The notes below the pieces were generated by a model. The model did no database searches. It was not told the origin of the DNA and worked only from the letters and a program-made list of their open reading frames with translations. A stretch of DNA of 25,296 bases from Bacteroidales bacterium UBA6828 (lineage in GTDB: Bacteria > Bacteroidota > Bacteroidia > Bacteroidales > Paludibacteraceae). Numbering within the stretch: the stretch's first letter is position 1; each line of letters opens with the position of its first letter. Below are positions 6,712 to 13,875 of this stretch, in pieces. Where the stretch lies: positions 27,114 to 52,409 of the forward strand of contig DKEG01000051.1 of the NCBI GenBank assembly GCA_002452095.1, given 5' to 3'. The translations under genes were made by a program, and so were the position numbers.

Positions 6712-7212
6712 TTACAGTCCTTCGGGCAGGGAGACATAGAGGATATGCTGTTGGTCGTCAATGCGGCGGATTAGGTCTTCGTGGATAGGCAGCAGACGCC
6801 CGTCTTCCATTTCGAGGAGGGTGTTGATGGTCGATTCGTCCACCGACAGCACTTTGCCCAATGTCCCCTGTGTATCGTCCTCTATGGTGTATCCTTTCAG
6901 GTCTTGCCATGTCATCTGTTCCTGTTCGTCCTCGGTGAGGTCGCGGCGGAGCATATAGGCGGTGCATCCGGTCAGTCGTGCAGCCTGCTCCTCGGAATCA
7001 ATACCCGACAGACGGAAAATCAGTGTGTCCGCCCCTTTGCCGCGCCAGTCTTCTACACGGAACGGCACGAGAATACCATCTATATCCAGAATGAGGAAGT
7101 CGGCTTCGGCATTGTCCCAAAACTCGTTATCCATTTGGCATTGTATCTCGCCCAGTTTGCCGTGCGGGCGGCGGAGTGTGCCGATTTGTATCACTTCAGA
7201 GAGGGTTATCAT
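6712..7212 (-). CDS. rimM: Ribosome maturation factor RimM
   Basis: The 166-aa protein helps mature the head of the 30S ribosomal subunit and binds protein S19. The N-terminal beta-barrel carries the family signature GTLRRPHGKLGEI (residues 11-23). The C-terminal PRC-barrel half contains LKGYTIEDD and GKVLSVDESTINTLLEMEDGR, ending with LLPIHEDLIRRID. Length is normal for the family. It lies 44 bp after the Rieske-like lipoprotein gene and 82 bp before the trmH-like gene in the same direction. Confidence 0.93.
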   Translation of the reverse strand: MITLSEVIQIGTLRRPHGKLGEIQCQMDNEFWDNAEADFLILDIDGILVPFRVEDWRGKGADTLIFRLSGIDSEEQAARLTGCTAYMLRRDLTEDEQEQMTWQDLKGYTIEDDTQGTLGKVLSVDESTINTLLEMEDGRLLPIHEDLIRRIDDQQHILYVSLPEGL

Positions 7213-7256
7213 AGTTTGTGGCTGTGCGTTTGTGATTGCACATTAATGGCGTTGTG

Positions 7257-7739
7257 TTAGTTGCGGACGGTGAGTATCTCGCCCGAGTAGAGAGTGGAGT
7301 AGCGGCGCAGTGCTTCGTGGGAGATGCCCTGTGAGGGCGTGCCATATACGTCCATGTTGTATTGCTCACCGCACACGGGGCAGGTGGCGAATAGTCCGTC
7401 TATCTCCACCGGTTTGTCTTGTCGCAGGCATTTGGGGCAGCATAGGTCGTAAGCCATATATTCGCTGTTGCCTGTTATAAAAACTACTACGCCTGCATAG
7501 CCGAACATATCGCCCATGGCTTGGCGGGGCAAAGTCTGCCCGTTGAAGTGATAGCCGTCTTTATCCAAGACAGTATAAGAATAGATGTTTGAGGGTTTGA
7601 AATGCACAAAGAATGCCAATCGTGTGTCTATCTTTGCGGAAACAGGATAATAGGGTACCGAACTGCGGAAAGTGGTATCCTCGCAGGCAGTGCACAGAAA
7701 AAACACTGCGGGCAGTATGTAACGCCACAGACGCTGCAT
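7257..7739 (-). CDS. Rieske-like lipoprotein with four-cysteine centre
   Basis: The 160-aa protein has a lipoprotein signal (LPAVFFLCTAC, lipid on the second Cys) and would sit in the cell envelope. Its C-terminal half resembles Rieske ferredoxin-like lipoproteins of Bacteroidota: AYDLCCPKC, then CPVCGEQYNM, then YGTPSQGISHEALRRY. A true Rieske 2Fe-2S centre uses two Cys and two His (CxH...CxxH). Here the ligand positions are CPKC and CPVC, so a zinc ribbon or rubredoxin-like metal site is more likely. The start codon is separated from the FKBP stop by one base (TGATATG), so translation is probably coupled. Electron transfer is not supported by the visible residues. Confidence 0.65.
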   Translation of the reverse strand: MQRLWRYILPAVFFLCTACEDTTFRSSVPYYPVSAKIDTRLAFFVHFKPSNIYSYTVLDKDGYHFNGQTLPRQAMGDMFGYAGVVVFITGNSEYMAYDLCCPKCLRQDKPVEIDGLFATCPVCGEQYNMDVYGTPSQGISHEALRRYSTLYSGEILTVRN

Positions 7740-7740
7740 A

Positions 7741-8253
7741 TCAGTTGCTTACACTGCTGAGATGCACATTGAAAATCATTACCGAGTAGGGCGGAATATA
7801 ACTCTGTGTACCCTCTGTCCCATTGCCTTCGGCATCACCGATCTTGTCGTTGGTGAATACCTCTTCGTCGTAGCCGAGATAGTATGGCACATAGATTTCG
7901 ATGTCGCCGTGGGTATGTATTTTGCGCAATGCCTCCGAGAAACCGGTTACAAGGTTTGACATCGTAAATTGTGCAGTCCCGCCATCGAACTGATAGCCGT
8001 TGATGAGTTTGCCCGTGTAATCGCATATTATGGTACTGGTTGCATTGGGATGTGTTTCATCGGGCGTAGGGTCGGCAATAATGCGGTATTGCAAACCGTC
8101 GGACAGCACGTGAAAATTAGGGTCGTCTTGGTGGGCGACGATGTTCTGCTCCAGCCATAGGTCGTTCTGCGCTTTCCAGTCCATCCATTGATTTTCCTTG
8201 CAGCCTACCAATAGTGCCGCAAAGAAAGTAAGTATCAAAAATTTATATTTCAT
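7741..8253 (-). CDS. FKBP-type peptidyl-prolyl isomerase lipoprotein
   Basis: Peptidyl-prolyl cis-trans isomerases of this type help fold proteins in the envelope. The product (170 aa from this start) has a lipoprotein signal with lipobox LLVGC. The FKBP domain follows: VLSDGLQYRII, ICDYTGKLINGYQFDGG, LVTGFSEALRKIHTHGDIEIYVPYYLGY and IPPYSVMIFNVHL. The aromatic pocket pattern is largely kept (Tyr in DYTG, Phe in YQFD, IPPYS). An ATG three codons upstream (8262) is equally possible; 8253 gives the more typical signal peptide. The stop nearly touches the next gene's ATG. Confidence 0.9.
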   Translation of the reverse strand: MKYKFLILTFFAALLVGCKENQWMDWKAQNDLWLEQNIVAHQDDPNFHVLSDGLQYRIIADPTPDETHPNATSTIICDYTGKLINGYQFDGGTAQFTMSNLVTGFSEALRKIHTHGDIEIYVPYYLGYDEEVFTNDKIGDAEGNGTEGTQSYIPPYSVMIFNVHLSSVSN

Positions 8254-8280
8254 ATCATTCATAATTCTTCATTCATAATT

Positions 8281-9447
8281 TTACTTACAAAGCCACAGGC
8301 TCGGATTGAGGATTGTGCGGTCTTGATATACTTGGAAATAGAGTTCGGTCTTGTTGTCCTGCTCCGGGTCGGAATAGATTGTACCGAGTTTCTGCTTGGT
8401 CTCTACCTTGTCGCCCTGCTTGACCGCCAGTTTGCTCAGGTTGGAATAGACTGTGCGGTAGTTACCGTGCTGCACAATGACAGCGTAGGTGTTGCCCACG
8501 AGGAAGCAACTCGTAACCTCCCCTTTATATACCGCCCTTGCGGATGCGCCGGTGGTGGTTTGCAGGTAGATGCCCTTGTTGTCGGTTACCACATGTTCAT
8601 ACACCGGATGTTGCTGCTTGCCGAACTGACCGCTGATAAAGCCTTTTTCCACCGGCCATGGCAGTTTGCCCTTGTTCTGCTCGAAGCCGCCTGCCACGAG
8701 TTTCTGCTCTTTGGTAAGGGTGGTCTTGGTCGCGGTCTGCTTGCGCACCATCTCGTCAATTTTCTTGTTGAGTTGGGCAACCTGTTTCTGCTGTTTCTTG
8801 AGTTTTGCGCCGAGGTCTTTCTCCTGTTTCTTCAGTTGGGTGAGCATCGACTGGTGCTTTTTCTCGTCACGGGAAAGGTTCTCCTGCTGCCGTTTGCGGC
8901 TCTGCAATGTCTCCTGCTTTGTCCGGCGGTGTTCTTGCAGGGCATCATTCTGGATATCTATCTCGGTTTGCGTGCGCTCGATACGCTCTACCTGTTCCTG
9001 CCGGAACTTGGCAAACTCCTGCATATAGCGCACACGGCGCACCATCTGCCGGAAACTATCAGACGACAGCACAAAGAGCAGGGGCGACTGCTGCATCTGT
9101 GCATAGTGGCACTCACGCACGAGGCGGGCGTAGTCGGCTTTGTAGGTCTCGAGGTCGGACTGGAGCGAGTCGCGCTTTTGTCCGAGGAGAGCCATCTCGT
9201 CGTCAAGGGCGGTGATCTCGTTGCCGAGGGTGTGGATGAGTTGCCGCTGTGTCTTGATGTTCTTGTTGAGCAGTTGCAGTTTGTTGAGTGTCGCCGTCTC
9301 GTTCTGCTTGGTCTGGTTGAGCATCTTGTTGGTGTTCTCAATCTGCTTTTGCAGTTCCTGCTGTTTCTTTTGCAGGTTCTTGACCGACTCTGCATTGGCG
9401 TTCAGCGCAAGGAGACAGACACATATATATATAAGTAGTCGTTTCAT
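8281..9447 (-). CDS. envC: EnvC-like LytM (M23) protein, murein hydrolase activator
   Basis: The 388-aa protein has a signal peptide (MKRLLIYICVCLLALNANA), a long charged coiled coil (residues about 22-260, rich in Gln and Lys) and a C-terminal LytM/M23 domain (about 275-388). Catalytic M23 peptidases need HxxxD and HxH. Here the first site reads HPVYEHVVTDNKGIYLQ and the second HGNYRTVYSNLS, with His replaced by Asn. This fits the EnvC/NlpD group, which does not cut peptidoglycan but activates amidases during cell separation. The start at 9447 overlaps the DUF4292 stop by 4 bp (ATGA); longer versions extend into that gene and lack a signal peptide. It continues the dut-TPR-DUF4292 run. Confidence 0.88.
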   Translation of the reverse strand: MKRLLIYICVCLLALNANAESVKNLQKKQQELQKQIENTNKMLNQTKQNETATLNKLQLLNKNIKTQRQLIHTLGNEITALDDEMALLGQKRDSLQSDLETYKADYARLVRECHYAQMQQSPLLFVLSSDSFRQMVRRVRYMQEFAKFRQEQVERIERTQTEIDIQNDALQEHRRTKQETLQSRKRQQENLSRDEKKHQSMLTQLKKQEKDLGAKLKKQQKQVAQLNKKIDEMVRKQTATKTTLTKEQKLVAGGFEQNKGKLPWPVEKGFISGQFGKQQHPVYEHVVTDNKGIYLQTTTGASARAVYKGEVTSCFLVGNTYAVIVQHGNYRTVYSNLSKLAVKQGDKVETKQKLGTIYSDPEQDNKTELYFQVYQDRTILNPSLWLCK

Positions 9448-10121
9448 TGGAGCAAAGTACGAATGTCTATTTGTTGGTAGCGTGCGAGGTTGGCGGCTTG
9501 GGTGCGTACAGGTACGTCCAACTGCCGCTCGGGATAGGTGAGACGCAGTATAATCGTCTGTTCGCCTGCCGTATAGCCCACGAAGGCTTCTTTTCCGCCG
9601 GTAGGCAGTTCGCCGGTGGCGAGGGCTTGCAGGTCTTGCCACGTGATGGCGGGAGCCAAATAATGGTTGATGTCGTCGTAGGTGGCAACGGCATAGCGGC
9701 GGTTGATCTTGTCTATACCCGTAATCTGTGCGGGGGAGGCTTCTATGCGGAGCATCTCTATGCCGAGCATAGGCATAATGCTTAGTACCATCATAGAGTC
9801 GCGTACGGTCTGTATGGTGCAGTTGGCACGCATAGTCTCATCGCCGAGCGTTACCACCGCCTGTGCGTTCTGCATCAGGCACGTGTGCCATTGCGGTGCT
9901 GCGGGTTCTTCTGCAACCTGTGTCTCGGTCTTGGTGATATGCTTTGTGGTGTGGCAGCCCGTGAACCCGATACAGAAACCTGCCGACAGCGCCACAACTG
10001 TTACGATTTCAAAAGCCGTGCCAAATGCTACTTTGGTAATTATAGCAAAGGCATTTCTAGTCGTGCGTTGAATAGCGTTGCGGCACTCGCGCAGGATATA
10101 TTTGAGGATACGTGTGTCCAT
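9444..10121 (-). CDS. DUF4292 family lipoprotein
   Basis: The 225-aa protein has a long N-terminal region followed by a hydrophobic segment ending in a lipobox-like FTGC near residue 54. The rest (LMQNAQAVVTLGDETMRANCTIQTVRDSMMVLSIMPMLGIEMLRIEASP, read as separate short strands) fits DUF4292, a Bacteroidota envelope family thought to have a LolA/LolB-like lipid-binding fold. The biochemical role is unknown. It starts 2 bp after the TPR gene stop and overlaps envC by 4 bp, so the three are probably translated together. The set dut, TPR, DUF4292, envC is, as I recall, a conserved order in Bacteroidales. Starts further upstream lie inside the TPR gene. Confidence 0.75.
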   Translation of the reverse strand: MDTRILKYILRECRNAIQRTTRNAFAIITKVAFGTAFEIVTVVALSAGFCIGFTGCHTTKHITKTETQVAEEPAAPQWHTCLMQNAQAVVTLGDETMRANCTIQTVRDSMMVLSIMPMLGIEMLRIEASPAQITGIDKINRRYAVATYDDINHYLAPAITWQDLQALATGELPTGGKEAFVGYTAGEQTIILRLTYPERQLDVPVRTQAANLARYQQIDIRTLLQ

Positions 10122-10123
10122 GT

Positions 10124-11095
10124 TTATTTGATGATTGCGTGGTAATGCGCCTCTATCTCCGTGCGCTCGTCGGGCGCAGCGTTCTGCATAGCCTTGCGGA
10201 TATAGAAAGCCGCCAAAGAGTCCTGCCCTTGCAGGTGGAGAATCCATGCGTAGGTGTCGAGGAACGTGGCGTTCTCCGGTTGCTCGCGAATAGTCTGCTG
10301 GCTCATCTGCTCCGCCTTGCGTAGGTTGCCGCCCGTGGTGGCAAGCAGGTAGGCGTAGTTGTTGAGTATCATCAGGTTTGCAGGGTCAATACGCAGGATA
10401 TGCTCGTAATTTTCCAGCAGTTGTGCCGTTGGTGCATTGGTGGCGGTTAGCAGTTCGGCACGGAAGAGGAGAAACTGCAGGTCGTCGGGATAGAGAGCGA
10501 GATAGTCGTCAATTGCCTGAATGGCTTTTTTCAATTTGCCCTGAATGACATATATCCGATAGCGGTTGATAGCACTCATACCGTCGTAGCCTTGCAGTTG
10601 GTCGATGCGGTCTTGCGCCTGAATGGCTTGTTCGTATTTTCCGTTCACGAGGGCGGCTTGGCGCATATAGTCCCAAACGGACGCATCTTTCGGGTTGAGG
10701 CGTGTGGCTTGTTCCATCACGGCGAGCAACTCCTTGCGCGACTGCTTGTCGTCGTTCTTGTAGAGCGACAGGGCGTAATGGAACCAATGGTCGCGCGGGT
10801 CGAGCAGGTAGGCTTGACGGAAATTCTCAAATGCTTTCTCGGGCTGCTTGAGGGCATTGTAGATTACGCCGAGATAGTCCTTGGTGGTAGCGTCCTGCGG
10901 GTTGAGTTGTTCGCAGAACAGCAGTTGCATCAACGCCTCGGGGTATTGCTCCCTGTCAAGACTCTGCTTGGCGGCATAGAAATAGTAGGTGAACTGTTGC
11001 TCACGCTCTATGCTCAACGGCTGCGGCTGTTGTTTCTTTGCCCACAGCGAAAAAGCACAAACAGAGAAAAGGAATATCGAAACTATGCGCTTCAT
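10124..11095 (-). CDS. Exported tetratricopeptide-repeat protein
   Basis: The 323-aa protein begins with a signal peptide (MKRIVSIFLFSVCAFSLWA). Several TPR units follow, with typical spacing of small and aromatic residues: YFYAAKQSLDREQYPEALMQ, KDYLGVIYNALKQPEKAFEN, FRQAYLLDPRDHWFHYALSL, and later LLENYEHILRIDPANLMILN and NNYAYLLATTGGNLRKAEQM. TPRs mediate protein-protein contacts; partners are unknown. It sits between dut and the DUF4292 lipoprotein, next to an EnvC-like gene, which suggests an envelope role. The 43-bp gap to dut is filled by short AT-rich repeats. Confidence 0.88.
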   Translation of the reverse strand: MKRIVSIFLFSVCAFSLWAKKQQPQPLSIEREQQFTYYFYAAKQSLDREQYPEALMQLLFCEQLNPQDATTKDYLGVIYNALKQPEKAFENFRQAYLLDPRDHWFHYALSLYKNDDKQSRKELLAVMEQATRLNPKDASVWDYMRQAALVNGKYEQAIQAQDRIDQLQGYDGMSAINRYRIYVIQGKLKKAIQAIDDYLALYPDDLQFLLFRAELLTATNAPTAQLLENYEHILRIDPANLMILNNYAYLLATTGGNLRKAEQMSQQTIREQPENATFLDTYAWILHLQGQDSLAAFYIRKAMQNAAPDERTEIEAHYHAIIK

Positions 11096-11138
11096 TCAAA
11101 TAATTATGTGTTGATTATGCATTACGCATTACACATTG

Positions 11139-11573
11139 TTATTTCACTCCGCTGTGTCCGAAGCCGCCGGCACCGCGTTCGGTCTCGCTCAGGCTCTCCG
11201 CCTCCACCACCTCGGGTTGCTCGTGGCGGGCGATAACCATCTGGCACACACGCTCGCCCGACTCTATCGTCTGCGGTTCGTTGCTCAGGTTGATAAGGAT
11301 GATGCCTATCTCTCCGCGGTAGTCTGCATCGATAGTGCCAGGGCTGTTGAGTACGGTCAGTCCGCGTTTGAGTGCCAGTCCGCTGCGCGGGCGGATCTGT
11401 GCCTCGTAACCTTCCGGCAGTTCGAGATAAAGCCCTGTGGGCAGCAGTTTGCGCTCAAGGGGTTGCAGGGTGACGGGTTCGCTCAGGAAACAGCGGATAT
11501 CCATTCCTGCTGCTTGCTCACTCTCATATTTCGGCAACGGATTGTTGCTCTTGTTGATAAAACGTATGGTCAT
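11139..11573 (-). CDS. dut: dUTP pyrophosphatase
   Basis: This enzyme hydrolyses dUTP to dUMP and pyrophosphate, keeping uracil out of DNA and supplying the dTMP precursor. All five trimeric dUTPase motifs are visible in the 144-aa product: AAGMDIRC (about 21-28), RPRSGLA (61-67), GTIDADYRGEI (79-89), GERVCQMV (105-112) and the C-terminal arm RGAGGFGHSG (133-142). It heads the dut-TPR-DUF4292-envC run. Upstream, the minus strand has TACCTTTA (11604-11597), an imperfect -7 element without a convincing -33, so its promoter is uncertain. The methyltransferase gene ends 89 bp upstream. Confidence 0.96.
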   Translation of the reverse strand: MTIRFINKSNNPLPKYESEQAAGMDIRCFLSEPVTLQPLERKLLPTGLYLELPEGYEAQIRPRSGLALKRGLTVLNSPGTIDADYRGEIGIILINLSNEPQTIESGERVCQMVIARHEQPEVVEAESLSETERGAGGFGHSGVK

Positions 11574-11662
11574 AAATGTTCTATATTTCTATTGCGTAAA
11601 GGTAGTCTATCCTAAGCCTATCCTATGCTCATCCACCTGACTTTTCCATGGAGTGGAATGTT

Positions 11663-12712
11663 CTATATTGCTTGGTTGGAAGTCGTCAATTCTATGGTCT
11701 CAAAATCGGGGGCTGTATCAAACAGCGTTTGTTTGATTGCACCTAATTTTGTTTGTGTTGCAGAAATGGCTAAATCCGATTTGTCAATGCCAATCCAATG
11801 TCGTCCGTTTTGTTGTGCGGCTTTGAGTGTTGTCCCTGATCCACAGAAACAATCCAAAACAATACTTTCAGGGTCGGAAGACGTGCGCACAATCAAGTTG
11901 AGCAAGTCCGCATTTTTTTCGGTGGGATAATCGGGGTATTGCGGGTCTTTGAATTCCCAAATATCCTGCATACGTTTTCCCTCCCGCTCATCTGCATAAA
12001 TAATTTTTCGCGGATTGCCGTTGGCAGACCATTCAATCAATCCCTGTTTGTCCCATTCTTCCAAAGTCGCTACATCGGTTCGCCAATGTCTGCCGGCGGG
12101 TGGAAGAATGCCTTTGAACGGCATATTGGACTTTCCGTTCTCGGTTTCGCCCGGTGCATGAATGGGTACAGTGGTGTAGTGTCTCCCCTGTTTGTCTGTT
12201 TTAGGAAATAATTTTTCTATATCGGAAGGTGAGTATTTCTCCCGTGGTTCGTGCCAAATCGGTGAACTTGATTTGGTATAAAAAAGAATCAAATCTTTGA
12301 TGTTTCCATATCCGATTCGTTCAAAATTTTTAGGGTTGCATTTGATACGTGTGATGTCGTTGCGGAAATTTTCCATACCGAACACTTCATCCATCATTAC
12401 TTTTACATAATGCCCGATTTTGTAATCAATATGCAGATAGATAGAGCCCTGCTCGGATAGCAGTTCGCGCAGCAGGAGCAGACGCTGACGGAGATATTCG
12501 ATAAACTCTTTGCCTTTCAATACATCGCTGTATGCCACATCGCCTTTGCGTGAGTTGCTGATGGTAGAGGCTCGTCCGTTGGTAATGGTAAAATTGCCTC
12601 CCGTAGCAAAGGGGGGATCTATATAGACCAAATCAATCTTCCCACGGTAGCCGTGTGCCAGAAGATAGTTGAGAGCATCTATGTTTTCGCTATGTATAAG
12701 CAGGTTTTTCAT
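11663..12712 (-). CDS. Beta-class DNA (adenine-N6) methyltransferase, probably orphaned
   Basis: The 349-aa enzyme carries the catalytic motif IV DPPF (residues 32-35) before the S-adenosylmethionine motif DCFCGSGTTLKAA (287-299). That order defines beta-class N6-adenine/N4-cytosine methyltransferases; DPPF rather than SPPY favours adenine. The target sequence cannot be read from the protein. Its ATG overlaps by one base the stop of a broken restriction-endonuclease remnant (TAATG), so it was one half of a type II restriction-modification unit. It appears complete, so methylation may continue without restriction. Base composition is visibly more AT-rich than dut and the lipid kinase beside it, consistent with transfer into a housekeeping cluster. 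No separate promoter was found; read-through from the lipid kinase promoter is likely. Confidence 0.88.
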   Translation of the reverse strand: MKNLLIHSENIDALNYLLAHGYRGKIDLVYIDPPFATGGNFTITNGRASTISNSRKGDVAYSDVLKGKEFIEYLRQRLLLLRELLSEQGSIYLHIDYKIGHYVKVMMDEVFGMENFRNDITRIKCNPKNFERIGYGNIKDLILFYTKSSSPIWHEPREKYSPSDIEKLFPKTDKQGRHYTTVPIHAPGETENGKSNMPFKGILPPAGRHWRTDVATLEEWDKQGLIEWSANGNPRKIIYADEREGKRMQDIWEFKDPQYPDYPTEKNADLLNLIVRTSSDPESIVLDCFCGSGTTLKAAQQNGRHWIGIDKSDLAISATQTKLGAIKQTLFDTAPDFETIELTTSNQAI

Positions 12713-12866
12713 TATAGTTGGTAGAGAAAATCGCGCAAAACCAACGCACTCATAATGTTGTAGTCGCCGTGGGTTTGTGTGAGGTCCCTGTTGGTACTAC
12801 AAGGGCATCGTCCAAATAGGAACGCTGACTGGCGTAATCAATACTATATTGTATCCACTTATTCAT
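12712..12866 (-). pseudogene. Type II restriction endonuclease remnant (internal deletion)
   Basis: An ATG at 12866 opens MNKWIQYSIDYASQRSYLDD. In the +1 frame the DNA then encodes CPCSTNRDLT...HGDYNIMSALVLRDFLYQL and a stop that overlaps the methyltransferase ATG by one base. The first block looks like a restriction endonuclease N-terminus and the second like the conserved C-terminus of the same type of enzyme (as I recall, the ending YNIMSxLVLRDFLYQ occurs in type II endonucleases). The central region, normally a few hundred residues with the nuclease site, is missing, and the junction falls near 12806. The fragment cannot encode an active nuclease. Exact family is not certain. Confidence 0.75.
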
Positions 12867-12881
12867 AATTAATAAGGAATA

Positions 12882-13763
12882 TCAGAACCGTTTTTCGGCG
12901 AGGACTTTCAAGCCGTCAGGGACGATGCGGATATGGATATCCTTGGGCATTTCCACTGGGTCGCCATCGATATGGAAGGGGGCTGCCTCTTCACGCTCGA
13001 GGGTGATTTCGCGGGTGCGGATGGTATCCATAAAAAGGCTGTTGTCGATGCTCTTGGTGAACAGGCGCAATGCCAATCCGGGTGCACCGAGAAGGGCGGA
13101 ACTGCTCATAATACAGATGTCCATCTTGCCGTCCTGAATACTGGCCTTGGGTGCAATATACGCCTCGTAGCCCCACTGGCTCGCATTGGCAAACGTAATC
13201 AGAAACGCCTTGTGCGTAACGTCGATACCTTCGCCTATCAGGTGATAAGTCTGTGCCTTGTAGGTCAGTACGTCCTTGACGATATTCTCGAAATAGGTCT
13301 TAAAACCGCGTTTGGTAGAACCTGCAAACTGGTTGGCAATCAGTGCGTCGAACCCCGTGCCGCAAGTGCTGACAAACAGCCGCCCGTTGGCAAGCCCGTA
13401 GTCGGCGCGTATCGGCTCGCAATGGTTGAGCATCTCTATGGCACGGGTGGTCTGTACAGGGATACCGAGATGCCGGGCAAAGCCGTTCCCGCTACCCATC
13501 GGCAGGATACCCATTGCCGTCTCGGTGTCGCGCAGCCCGCGTGCCACCTCGTTCACCGTACCATCGCCCCCCACCGCCACCACGGCATCAAAGCCCATAC
13601 GGGCAAACTGCTGCGTCAGTTCGGTGGCATGCCCGGCGCGTTCCGTAAAGGCGATGTTGGGCAGCCATTGCTCCTGATCCAGCAGTTGCTGTATCTGCTT
13701 GGGTAGTTTCTTTTTATTCTGTGTCCCCGAAATGGGGTTGATGATAAATGCTATATTTTTCAT
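12882..13763 (-). CDS. YegS/BmrU-type diacylglycerol or lipid kinase
   Basis: The 293-aa protein matches the diacylglycerol kinase catalytic superfamily. It has INPISGTQNKK (8-18), the nucleotide-binding GGDGTVNEV (65-73), PMGSGNGFARHLG (88-100) and a C-terminal beta-sandwich half with FHIDGDPVE, the conserved acid-rich segment. Such enzymes phosphorylate a lipid hydroxyl with ATP at the inner face of the cytoplasmic membrane; the lipid (diacylglycerol, sphingoid base or another) cannot be told from sequence, and Bacteroidales do make sphingolipids. It is expressed from the left half of the divergent promoter at 13810-13857 and is followed after 15 bp by the restriction-enzyme remnant. Confidence 0.9.
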   Translation of the reverse strand: MKNIAFIINPISGTQNKKKLPKQIQQLLDQEQWLPNIAFTERAGHATELTQQFARMGFDAVVAVGGDGTVNEVARGLRDTETAMGILPMGSGNGFARHLGIPVQTTRAIEMLNHCEPIRADYGLANGRLFVSTCGTGFDALIANQFAGSTKRGFKTYFENIVKDVLTYKAQTYHLIGEGIDVTHKAFLITFANASQWGYEAYIAPKASIQDGKMDICIMSSSALLGAPGLALRLFTKSIDNSLFMDTIRTREITLEREEAAPFHIDGDPVEMPKDIHIRIVPDGLKVLAEKRF

Positions 13764-13809
13764 TCAGTGTGTCTCTTCCGGCACGCAATGCACCACGTTA
13801 ATCAGCGGA

Positions 13810-13857
13810 CAAAGTTACGCTTTTTTTTGCACATATCCAAATAAATGCGTAACTTTG
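13810..13857. promoter_or_regulatory. Mirror-image divergent promoters
   Basis: The + strand has TTTG (13826-13829), 20 nt, TAACTTTG (13850-13857). The minus strand has TTTG (13841-13838), 20 nt, TAACTTTG (13817-13810). The two -7 elements lie in a perfect 11-bp inverted repeat (CAAAGTTACGC / GCGTAACTTTG). They drive the lipid kinase leftward and the DUF4301 gene rightward; the -33 and -7 elements interlock, so polymerase can probably occupy only one at a time. Confidence 0.75.
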
Positions 13858-13875
13858 CGGCAAACTGACAAAACT

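Noticed and set aside
8323..9438. 371-codon + strand frame opposite the EnvC-like gene
   Set aside because: Leucine-rich translation is the expected antisense of a Gln/Lys/Glu-rich coiled coil; no independent signals.
8281..9642. Longer form of the EnvC-like protein starting at 9642
   Set aside because: The extra 65 residues overlap the DUF4292 gene, are arginine-rich and hide the signal peptide; the ATG at 9447 with a 4-bp overlap is the natural start.
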